From the NCBI RefSeq assembly GCF_051020985.1, contig NC_135012.1:12712451-12776450 (forward strand): DNA of 64,000 bases. Direction: 5' to 3'. This document shows, in pieces, positions 40,358 to 51,600 of this stretch (position 1 is its first letter; each line of letters starts with the position of its first letter). The notes beneath the pieces were generated by a model. It had not been told where the DNA came from. It did not search any database and saw only the letters and a program-made list of their open reading frames with translations. Position numbers and translations under genes: made by a program. This DNA comes from Nomia melanderi. Lineage: Eukaryota; Arthropoda; Insecta; Hymenoptera; Halictidae.

Positions 40358-40745
40358 CGAAGAAATTTGTCATGAAAGGATCGTCATGTATATTCGTGAA
40401 ATTAGCTTTTACTGGAGCAGCTAGTAGATTTAAGGCTCTTGGGAGATTATGAGAGAATTTGTCGTAAAAGGAATGTTAACCTATATTCCGAGGATTACTT
40501 TCTGTCAAGGCAGCCAACAGATTCGGGACTTGTAGAAGATTACCGGGACGTTTGTCTTGAAGAGGATTTTAATTCGATATTCGTAAAATGATCTGCTGCT
40601 GTAGGGGCTGAAGGGTTCAAGAAAATTGACGGTGAAACTTTCGTTGCAAAAAGGATCGTAACTTTTATTCTCGGAATTACTCTCTACTAAAGAAGTTGAG
40701 AAATTCAGGAGTTCCGGGAGACTGTAACAAAAAATTTGTCACAGT
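40358..40745. repeat. Degenerate minisatellite, unit about 92 bp
   Basis: A block of the form TTTGTC(G/A)T(G/A)AAAGGA, then TATATTC(G/C)(T/G)GA, then a C(A)GC-rich middle, recurs at 40366, 40458, 40551, 40639 and (start only) 40735, offsets 92, 93, 88 and 96. A related diverged block occurs at about 39879. Units are too diverged to be a simple array of recent origin. No protein or RNA gene is recognised. Confidence 0.55.
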
Positions 40746-41070
40746 CATCGTGCGATTTTTTATTTGCTGAAAAGGGAAGTTTTTTACTTCCCGTGTCTTT
40801 TCGGAAGACAGTCAACCGTGTAATAAAACTCCGGACTACACAGCTCGTGCAGCGACGTTACTCAGACACAGTAAAAGTCCTGTGAAATCAGCTTACCCTT
40901 AAAATAGTGATGACACCGTACTTTCCAAGTTTCGTCTTCGCAAAAGAGGTACATTTAGAACACAACGAGAGAGGAGATGGAGCAGTGTCCAGAACGGTTA
41001 ATCCTCCGAACAGAACATTCTCAGAAACAAATGAGAAATATTCAGTACGCAACTTAAAGGTCTTCGCGCG

Positions 41071-41340
41071 AGAACGTAGCCAATATTGACGACAAACTAC
41101 ACAAAATTGACTCTCTAAATAAAGAAGAGACGAAGAAAGTAGCAAGAAAACTTTCAACAAGATACCGAGAAACCTTCGTTCGAAAACGTAGCCAATATCG
41201 ATGGCGAATTTCGCGGAATTCCTTTCGCAAATAAGAAGAAAATTGACGAGAAATCGTCAGCAAGAAACTTGGAAACCGTTGCACGAGAATCCGGCCAATA
41301 CATGCTGATGACGAACTCGACGGAATTCACTTTGGAAGTA
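41071..41340. repeat. Degenerate tandem repeat, unit 103-112 bp
   Basis: Three diverged units contain (A)GAAACGTAGCCAAT-like blocks with GCCAATA at 41079, 41191 and 41294. Each has a similar lead-in (TCTTCGCGCGAGAACG, CTTCGTTCGAAAACG, CGTTGCACGAGAATCC) and similar trailing ACGAC/GAATT stretches. Parts resemble the reverse complement of the array just to the left (40358-40745), so the whole 40.4-41.3 kb stretch may be one rearranged satellite-like block. Confidence 0.5.
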
Positions 41341-43902
41341 CGGAGAAGGGAGAGAGAAACACAGAGGAGAAACATATCGGAAGAATGGCGGCATCAAAGG
41401 ATTTTTCTTGGAACAAAGAAATGGAAGGACGGTTCAAGAGAGGATTAGGTGTGGTCGGATATTTGTCATCGAAGTTCTCGCCGCGGGAAAAAACTGAAAG
41501 CTGCTTCTGAAATCAAACTAGGATCCGGGGAGAAAGGCTTGCAAGAAGGCGGACTAAAAATCCGCTCGATATCTGGAAATAAGTTTCGCTGGGACCGGGG
41601 CAAAAAGAGGATCGAGGAAAGTTTCGCCGCGACGGAAACAAGACCCTAATGCTTCACTTCCGAACTGGCTCCGAGCGGTTTGTATCTGGTCCAGATATGA
41701 CTCACGGATAGATCCCGTATCCAATGGAGGATATCGCCTTGTTTGCCGAGTAACAAATGCGATCCTCTTTTAGATTTTTTAGCGGAGAAGGTTTCGCTTT
41801 GTAACTGATACACGTTACTCGGGAACGACGGTTGATCGAGATGTCTTCTGTGTAAATTGTTATACGTTATATCAACTGTTAAATTATTATATGTATTATG
41901 TTCGTGTAGTGTTTAATTTAGTGTACTGTGGAATTCCGTGATGATAAAAGTTCTATAGCATTTTATGAAACTGGAATTGACAGAATTATTAAGTTAATGG
42001 TTTAAAGTAGTTGAAGATAAGACTGAAAGGAAATATTCAGCGAGGTATATCTTTAAATTTATCGGAGCAATTTCGAAGATTCAGAATTTATTTTCAATAT
42101 TTTACTCGCTGATGTTTATGCCCTAATTGCGCCAGAATTTCGACATTTCCCGTAACTTTACTCGTACACTAATTATTGCGTCGAGCAAGTATATCGAAAC
42201 CGTGCTCGCCTAGAGCGGAGAAAAATTAATGTTTCATGAGGAACACGCCGGAGAGCACAATATCCCGACACAGGAGCGAACAGTGAAAGGCTCGGTGGAA
42301 GATCAATGCCACCGAGTGTGTGAAATTGGACGGGATTATGCTGGGACATAAGAATGTTAAATCAGAGGAAAACACATGTGCAGGCCATCGCTGGAAACTA
42401 CTTTATTCTTCAAAACCAAATTTGGCTATAGAATTTTTATAGAGATTCGAAAAATTGAAAAAAGAATCGATGTATACACAAATACACGTGATAGTCACTG
42501 TAACCGAGTAAAATAAAGTTTCACCAAACAAATTAAATTTATTGAATATTTAATCAATCTCTACTGGACATATCAAGACAGAAATTCACGAAATGACGAA
42601 TATTAAGTAACGATTAATCAGTTATTCTCAGCCGAATGATGATTTACTCGAATAATTGCCAACATTGCTCGAAGCTGATTTCCCATGGACCTTGCTCCGA
42701 ATCTGTGGAAACCGGAAATTGGAAAGCTATTACTCCTGACGCCGCTCTTATCTGATAAACAAGGAGTTTCGGCGGGAGGCGCGCGGCGCGGAACAGTTAC
42801 GGCTCTCAATCGAGCGAGAACAAAGAGAGGAGAATTTCATTTTCCTTCGGAAGGAAAACACTCCGAGCTCTCGAAGAGAACGGGCCAAGGAAACGCGCGG
42901 GTCGAATGGGAACGGAGGATCGAGTTAGATTCGGTCGAAAGCTTGTAGCCCAATTCGATTCGAAACATCGGACTGTGGACGGTTCCTCGAGCGTTGCGGG
43001 AACGGAAAGAAAAAAAAGAAAGCTGTAAACACGGAAGCGAATAAATGGAAATTAACGAGGGAATTTCTTGATAGTTATCGAACTGCCTCTGTTTACTTCG
43101 CGGGAGATTTAGCATTGTTTATCGGTGTCTGGTAAACTTGACTTTCGATGAGGCTCGGCGCGGGGCTTTCATAACAGTGAAGAGGGTTTTAGCACTTTCT
43201 TTTGTATGAATAATTGGTGCTTTGCATTGCTGATTGTTGAGGAAGCAGGTGTTCGGAATTTCGTTTGAATTTTTTATGACCGAGTTTCACTGTGTTCTTG
43301 TTCTCAAAATTGACTTGTCCTAGGGTATTTAAAGCTTTTTATAGAAAATTTATGTATATATTTTGTGAGCAGATAATTGTTTGAAGAGTTGTTAGTGTTA
43401 TTTAGAGAAATACTTGGATCATTTCTGTATTTGAATTTGGAAATGTTGTTGTAATTTACAACAATTGTTTTTTATTGAATTGGTTGTTTTATTATAATTC
43501 TATAGAGAAAAGTAAGGAGAAAATGGAGAGCGACATTTTTTGTACGGCACTTCGTTTCTAAGATAATCACGTCCGAAAATTTATCGAACGGACGTGCTGG
43601 ACACTACTCCTCTACTGTCTGGTCACGCCAGCCGTTTCTACTTCTCGCAAATGCTAATACGCGTTGCGCAAACTTTCGAAGTCGGTTATCTCGAAAATGA
43701 ACACTCATTTCGAGAGACTTCACTCTACCTTTTCAGCTCACTTTTTCGTGTTGACTCGCCTTACATAATTACAGTTCTCCCAACCGAATCGTTTCTAAAA
43801 TATTAAACAATACAAATAAAATTCAGATAACATTCTCTTCGACGTTAAGAATCTTCAACTTCCAAATCTCTACCTGTTGTTACATAATACGAAATATTAC
43901 TG

Positions 43903-44148
43903 TCCCATTTCTAGATCCACATACATAGCACCAAATTAAAATTCAAAAATTAATCAAATAGCTTCATTAAATACAGCGGCGAAATTAATCATAGAACGAG
44001 GGGTTGATTCATCCAAATATCTCTCCGATTTCTAGATCCACATGCATAGCACCAAATTAAAATTCAAAAATTAATCAAATAGCTTCATCGAGTACAACAG
44101 CGAAATGAATCATAGAACGAGGGGTTAATTCATCCAAATATCTGTCCC
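43903..44148. repeat. 121-bp tandem duplication
   Basis: Two direct copies with an offset of 121 bp (for example TTTCTAGATCCACAT at 43908 and 44029). They are nearly identical through ACATAGCACCAAATTAAAAT, the run to AATAGCTTCAT, and CATAGAACGAGGGGTT. They differ at only a handful of sites (CATACATAG/CATGCATAG, TTAAATAC/TCGAGTAC), implying a fairly recent local duplication. Not coding. Confidence 0.9.
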
Positions 44149-45165
44149 TCGTATTACATTTCGTTCATAAATCGATTCCCCCGGAGCAAGGTGCGTTCCC
44201 AACGGTTACAGGCGATCAGGAATTGGCCTATGGTAATTCCGCTCGTTTCTCTTCATCGTTGGACCCATGCCTGGCCGGATCTCTTCTTCTTTTCTTCCCC
44301 CTGTCCTCCTTTTTTTTCATTTGCCCGCGAAATTACCGAATGCGCGGAGGCACACGTGCGCCCCTGCAGGAACGAATGTTTTCCCGGCCTCAGGAATCCC
44401 GTATGAATATTTATGAGCGACCATCTCGACCTGGGCGCGGTGGATGTGAATGCCCCCTCCCCTCCGCCGCTTTTCTTTCTCCTCGATACATCTCGTATAC
44501 CATGGACGTTCCACCGACCGCTTCCCACCTTTCTTCCACCTTTCCATCGCTGACTGTACGCTTCGTACGGTGTATTCTTAATCGGTAGGAAATTATAAAT
44601 TGTCTTCTGCAAAGGTTGCCGTGTCCATGTGTTCAAGCGGATAATCTCGGTGGGTAGGACTGACGGCAGAATGGTCTCGAATGTGTGAGTTAGCGATGAG
44701 AGCCGGCTGACTGTATTGAGCAATACTGGATATTGATGGCAATCGACAGGCTTGAATGCCGCTGATGCGCTAACTGTGTCTGCGAGGAGTTTATTGTGTT
44801 TACGATCTTTGATGTGGTAATGTCGGCTGTTTTTATTCAATTCTGATGCTTGCAGGTTTCTAGTGAAACGACTCTTAAATGCTATTGTGTGCTTATTCGG
44901 TACTTTGTACTCAATTTGTTTTCAGTTCCTTTGGAATTAATGATTTTGTGTTTGGTACTATATATGTATTCAATTGTTGAATATTTTCGGGTTCTTCGTA
45001 TTCCATGCAGTTTATATTAATCAATTTCGCTGATTTCAATAATTAGGAGGATCCATTCGATTCGAGTATTTGAAAGCGATTTAAAACGAAGAACGTCAGC
45101 GATATAATTTAAGGTACTCATAGATCCACTTTCCTCGATCCCAGCATCAACACAGCCATCACAGC

Positions 45166-45200
45166 AAGACTACCGAGCATTGAATGCAAAGTCTGCCATC
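45166..45200. repeat. Possible MITE family 1 left-end remnant
   Basis: AAGACTACCGAGCATTGAAT resembles the left terminus of the family 1 element (AGAACTACCGAGCATTTAAT) with a few changes. No right end follows within the expected 200 bp, so this is a truncated remnant or a chance match. Confidence 0.35.
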
Positions 45201-47451
45201 GTTCTAAATATAGTGGATTGATGCTTAACAAGTGCGCGAAACGAATTCGTTTTAGACGGGAACCGATCGAGTCCAGCGAAACGAGTCTTAGACAGAGCAT
45301 TGATTGATATTCATGAGCACTTATTGAAACCAGGTCCCATCATCGGTTCCAATCGACTTGCTCGAAACTCCTTCTTGCCCGTCGTGAGAGTTATTTTCCT
45401 TTCTTTCTCCGTCGCAGTTCATCTTCCCCGAGCGTTACTGTACAATCGAGTTCTGCGTGTATCGAGTCGTCGATAATCATCGACAACACGCGTTGTAATA
45501 TTCTTAACGCATTCGCAACCAGTGAAACAGTTCTAAATCGTTTGAAGATTTTTTAGAAAATTCCCGATAACATCGTCCTGCATTTTGCATTTTTAACCCT
45601 TTACGCTCGACATCATTTTCCATTTCAATTACCCATTATCTAATAGCATATCGCATGTTCTATCATATATTTTTGAATTCGTACACATTTGAACAGCAGA
45701 TGCATGCAGCACTCATATCTAAGTCGCTCAGAAGTCGATTTTTTCTGACTTTCATCAATTTTAATGGAGTAAATGCTATTCTTTATAGTTATCAAAGGAT
45801 TTACTCGTTTCTTTATTTGTTCATAATCATTTCAGAAGGTGGTTCATTAATTTTCTCGATTGTTTCTTTTCCGAACTCAACCGTATTGGCATCGAAGCGA
45901 CTCATATGGACTTCAGGAAATTATACGCTGTCGCCGCTGCGTGAACTGTCAATTAACGACTGCTCTAGATAATGTCCGTTGGATAGCGGCGAGGCGCAAG
46001 TGCGGAGAGGACGCCGCGAACGTCGTATCGAAATCGAATTTTATCGATTGCCTCGCCTACGTGTCAGGGGTAATGGACACTTTCGCAATTAAGCTGAACA
46101 GGCCTGCGGGTGACACACACGCGACTTCTATGAACGATTTTATCTTCGTCCCGTCGACGCGACCGGCGCGACGTGCTTTTACGCCTAATTCGTTCCTCTT
46201 CCCATCCGACTCGACGCTCTCTGTCTCCGCGTTCCTTTTTCCCGTATTACCGTTATTTCATTGAAACTACGGAATTGAAGGAATAATCGAGAAAAAGATG
46301 AGTGCAGTGTTTGAAAGTAGATTCGTTTCATGTAGTTTAGGTAACGGGGCATCTAGCGCGGAGTTTTTTTTCGAGAATTCCCTCGGGCAGGCGTTTATAC
46401 AAGCTCATGGTAATTTAAAATGCGTAATGAAGTGAAGAGAATTGTTTGAAACTTTTTTCCCCGGTGTTTGAACGATGGGGAAATATTTAACTGGAGCTCC
46501 CGATGTTTTCGTAGCTCGTTCTAGCTTCTAGTTATTACGGAAGGAACTTTGAATCTTTTCGAGTCCAACTTTCGAGCAATCTTTGTTAAATTATTACAGC
46601 GAATACAAATGAGAAATCCCCGAATTCCCCAATTCCCCAATTTCCAAATTTTACAAACTTTCAACCGTTAAACTTTCAAACTTCCAAAGACTGAAGTCGG
46701 TTTAAACGTTCCCCGTCTATTAACTCGGCCGTCATACCGCGAAGTTCACTTTTTCGAATCATCCCTTAAGGAACGAGTTTACGAACCTGCCTGTTCGAAT
46801 GATCATTAAAGTGGTCGGGTTCATCAAGAAGTTCCGCAACATTTCCGTTCGTAACAGTCCGATAACGGATACCAGCGCTGAGCTTCCGAGAAACGGAACT
46901 TGTACGCGCGGCTATAAAGACACTCGAGTTACGACGACCGACCGACGGTGCTCCTCTTATTTGCCAAACAACGCTCGCAATGACGCGCCGTAAAATTTAT
47001 CTTACTATTTTAATGCCGAAGGAAGCGTAACGCTCGCTCGTGACAAATCGCGCGTGTACCGTTCCCAGCAACTGTATTTCCATGGAGGACAAATTCTCGC
47101 CCAGCGATCTGTAAAAATATTCCCCCTTTTCTCGCCTGATTCTGTTAGCCGGCTTGCAAAACGGCGGCTCGCGAGCGCGCGATTCGCCGGCGTTGCGACG
47201 GAAGGAAATCCTTTTCCCAGTTTCAAGCAATCGGCGTTTCCGTTTTCCCTTCAACTGTCTACAATTTGCAGGGAGTCCTTCGTTACATTTATTAACTCGG
47301 ATTACAGAGATTAAATTCTGGAATGAAATATATTAACATTTTCCAAGTTATTTACTACTTAAATATTCATGTATTCAACAACTTCGTTACTTCGAATAGA
47401 TGAACCGTTGTAAAACAAAGTCAAAAAATCACACAATGTAGAAGAATTAAG

Positions 47452-47570
47452 AACAATGAAAAATGCTATAACATTTCTTTGATCTTTTATTTTCCTGCTT
47501 AATGCAAGATTTATGTGTGAGAAATCTAATAATTCTAGAGTTTCTTTAAGATTCATTAAAATATCTAATA
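47452..47570. repeat. Dispersed repeat, copy 2 (about 115 bp)
   Basis: Direct-orientation match to 7875-7991 over about 115 bp with scattered changes. About 40 bp to the right, the sequence TTCAAAGGGTTAAG (from about 47601) looks like the terminal end of a TTAA-flanked element, giving a possible right boundary that copy 1 lacks. Confidence 0.7.
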
Positions 47571-48446
47571 TTATTCCTGGTGCAATATTGGAGCCTACAG
47601 AGTTCAAAGGGTTAAGAAACAGATAATTGTCTCCAATATCGCAAGCAATGAAGTCAGCTTACTTCAAGGCAGAAGGAAGATAGTACTACCAAAAATCCAA
47701 CGAGTACAATATTCATTCATTTCGAAAATGTATCTTGTTTCCTGCTAAATGATACGTCGTATCCAGTTCATATGTTACTGACACGAATATAAAGTTTCGA
47801 AATTTGCCGGACGGTGTGGCTGGCACACGGAACAAGGGAAATTCATTAAAAATTCTCGCTCGTTTGCAACAATCGAACAAACTCGCGGCCGGAAATCTAT
47901 TTCAACGATTTCCGAGGAATCACGATCCGGCCTGAAGTAGGAAAAATCCGCTCGGCGACCAGTTCCGCCAACGTTCGTTCCTTATACCAATAAAAATTCC
48001 AATTACACCGGCGACGAGACGCAACTATCGATTCTTGTTCCGGCAAGCGCGCTATCAATCTTCCCGCGCCGATCTCGTATTCCAATGTATGCAGAATCGG
48101 GTGTCGCCTCGCGGAAAGTAAACCGAGTATTATACACGCGCGCCCCCGCGGCTCGTATTTACACACTTATTTCGAGCGGCCGTGTTTCTTTTGTTTGCTC
48201 TGGCGGATCGGTCCTTCCGATCCGTCTCCGAATTCCCGAGGAAACTGGATTCGGCCGTCTCCGCGCGCAGGTGTTGGACAAAGTAACCCTTTGCACTCGG
48301 AAATGTTTCACCGGAAATATTCGACGCTTTCTGACGAGACACAGACGGTGTTTTTTCAAGCCAACTCGAAGAGACTTCACGCGTCAATTGAGGAACGGAT
48401 ATTCTATGTTAATATCTCGTATTTTGAGGCATTATACTAATTTTAA

Positions 48447-48672
48447 CCCTTTGCAGTCCGAACAATTTTTAATATAACCTTCCAGCAACTCCGAAATAGC
48501 TTTAATATGAACTATCAGCTACGAGCGTGCCTCTGTAAAAGATTTGAGACCCTGCTTTGTTATTAAAAAAGCGCGTCATTTAAAGTTATGTTTGACTGAA
48601 AGCGAAGTTATAAACTTATCTTACAATGTCGCCGTTGCGGCGACAGCGGAGTGCAAATTTAAGTGCAGCGGG
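48447..48672. mobile_element. TTAA-type MITE, family 3 (226 bp, CCCTTTGC ends)
   Basis: The element lies between two TTAA sites (48443-48446 and 48673-48676). The left end is CCCTTTGCAGTCC; the right end, reverse-complemented, is CCCGCTGCACTT with a subterminal TGCACTCC, so the ends are imperfect inverted repeats. Similar TTAACCCTTT(G) ends occur singly at about 27484, 33534, 45594 and 48283 and in reverse at about 18431 and 47608, pointing to a dispersed family of mostly degraded copies. Confidence 0.6.
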
Positions 48673-51600
48673 TTAATATTAAGTATCATGTATAATTTTA
48701 CTGCGTCGAATCAGCTGGTGACTGAGAGTCTCTCGACTGCGAAGAGATAATGGGAACATAGTTGCGTTGTGTAATATTATATTGACGATATTAAGTTCTC
48801 TGTATCTACATGCCAAGTTGAAAAAGTAGCAGTCGACGCGTTAAATTCAAAAAGATGGGAATATTGCTTTAAGTAGTGCATTATGGAAAGTGATTACCAA
48901 TTTAACAGATTCGAGATTTTCTAAGTTTAATAAACATGCAATTATAATCCTTTTGCTTCAAATTTAAATGTTACTCCAATGAACGTTTACTCTATAGTAA
49001 CCATGGATCAATAATAAACAAAGGATTAAACGTTGCGTGGTATCTTCGCGGATCCGTATTAGAAACAGTTCAATTACAGACGCTAATAGCGGTTGCACGC
49101 GGTATTGATAAAAGATTGCTCGACCGCACTAGGTGGTTCCATTATTTTCTCGAGCCCCTCTCCCCTCTCCCCATCCCCCCGAAAAATAGATAACAACGGA
49201 GGCGAACGAAAAGCGAGCGAAAAAAGGAAGGCAGAGCACAAAAGACGACGGAATAGAACGAAAAAAACCGGCGGGTCCCGGGGGTAAAAGTGACGGGTCG
49301 CGAAGAGATACAGCAATAAAATCGGAATTCAAATTACCTCATCGAAACAAATCTCCGTCGGATACATATATTCAATAGATCCCGCGAACCGCGAGCGAGT
49401 GGACCCCCGTAGCTCGTTTTGCTCGTATCGGTGGCCGCCGATATATATTTTTTCCCCCGGCCAACGGACAACGATTCCCGCGCGCCACCCCCTCTGCACG
49501 CTCGCTGGCATCTCGCATCCGAAATTTACATGAAGAGGCGCCCGCGCACCGCCATCTTTTACATAAAGGCAAATTTATAATTGGCCCGGGGCCAACGTCT
49601 GCGACGGCTTCGGGGGGCCAGGGTTACGCCACGTTCGATCGCGTTACGCTCGCCGCGGCGAATTTTGATTTCCAACGACCTTTCGACGTTGCTCGACGGT
49701 TTTTCTGTCGCAAGGAGGACTGTTTGTTGGGAAAACGGTGGACGGACGTGTTTCCTGGTATTCGCCGTTGTTGCAAAACTTTCTTTGTCTTGCCAAGTTC
49801 GACCACTATCGTCGGGAATTGCAGTTAATGGAGTGTTTCTTATCGAGACAGAGATCGTCCATATATCCGTTAATCTTGACGGATTTAGATAAGATAAATG
49901 GCCGACGCGTTATCTGCTGATGGATCGGTGGTTCGGTGTGTGGAAAGTGGTACCTGTGATTGCTTTTGTTATATTTCCTTGAAATTATTCTCGATATTTC
50001 CGGAAGCAAATTGCGATTTGTGAAATGTTAAAAGTTACAAAGTGTCATGAATTATAAAAATAAAAGCCATAGACAGCTTCGTTAATAATTTAAGTTATAA
50101 ATCAAACAATACAACGTATACATCAAATTAATCTAGATTACTTCCACTGCGTCCAGAGGTAGATTTGATAAATTCTATAAATTTGAAGAGCAGCAGGCGT
50201 TCTTCCCGAGTGTTCGGCTGTTCATAAAATTCGCGAAGCCACCGTTACGTCAGTTACAAGTCTACACTCGACGCAGGGCACGCGGGGACCCCGACTGCTT
50301 CGACGATTAATTGCCTGGAAGCCCGAAACATCTGGATCCCGGCAGAATCGTATAAGTATTACAAATGCCAAGGATTCGAGGAGAGGACTGTTTCGAATTG
50401 ACTGCAATATTTTCGTGACTCTGCCGCGTCAGGCGGACGCGATCAAATTTACGGGAACCGACGAGACTACGGACACTGGTAATAAGGGAGCCTAATTACT
50501 TCCGTGGTGGGAATTTTTTTCAAACGCTCAGTACTTATTCCACTCGATGTCACACTCTTAAACATTGAAGTGTAAAAAACACATTAATCTCTTGTTACTT
50601 TGAAAATTGAATTATTCGATTGTAACTTTCGATATTAAACAAGAAAGACAAAATGAAGATTAATGTGGATAATTACTGTTAATTCGACGTAGGAATTAGC
50701 TTGGTGTTTCCTTAGACAAACTTTCAATTTTATTTCTGCCGTTTATCGAATTTCTAGGCATTGGAAGTCACTCCGTGTGCTTCCGAACTGCACGAGCTCA
50801 TCGGATCGTAACTCAATTCGAAGTTCTCCTACTGACATCGCTGATATCGTTACTCACACATCCCGTGAGTTAGAATGCTCTCAACAAGTACCGAATCTAT
50901 CATTCTAGTAACATCCGCGTCGCAGTTTCTTAAGCCCGCGTGCAAACGAAATGCAATATCTCTTATCAGTGGACTTAAACCGTGTGTGAACACCGAGTTT
51001 CAATTTCAGATCAAGGAAACTGAATTTATCTCTTAAGAGTCTCATCAATTTATCTCCCTCAGACTGTTGCTTCTAACTTAACCGAAGCTTAATTCTCACA
51101 TTACCAAACACAAAATCCAAATAAATTCAATATTAACCAACATCGACGGATTAAAACAATTCGCGAAACAGCTTGTCCACTGCGAATGAAATCAAAATCT
51201 ATCGCAATGGTTTCTTTCGACTTCGATGCATCACTGTCGCGACAAAGAACCCCTAAAAAACGCAGAAATATTTATCCGACCCCAGTGTTCCCTATAAATC
51301 ATTTCACATCAATTTCAGTTCGCTGGGAAATCCGCGGCTCGCCAATTAAATGGTAACAATGTCTTGGCCGCGAGTTTATTCTTTCCAAGGTAATGGAATT
51401 CTTGTTGATCCATGGTAATCCGGCGTGGTTATCGGCCATTCCATCGCGGGGGTTAATTTGCAAGCATTCCTGATGCAATCGATGGAAAATAAAAGGAAAA
51501 CGGACAGGACCGATCGCCGAGGAATCCGTCCTGTGCCTGCTCCGGCGCGGTATGCAGTCGCAGGACTCGGCATCCTCGCCCTTAATTGGCCGTTTCTAGT

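Larger units (their letters stand above)
41341..48446. other. Intron segment: islands at 42680-42960, 44200-44570, 45880-46260 and 46720-47250
   Basis: 41800-42640 and 43180-44160 are AT-rich; the tandem duplication is at 43903. 44640-45000 is T+G-rich to the right of its island. 46600-46700 is a simple C/A/T-rich stretch with CCCCAATT repeats. A 195-codon open frame (44253-44840, minus) has no recognised domain. Another modest island is at 47880-48400. Confidence 0.5.

Noticed and set aside
44253..44840. 195-codon minus-strand open frame
   Set aside because: No recognised motif or splice context; it spans a GC island and its flank, where long random frames are expected.
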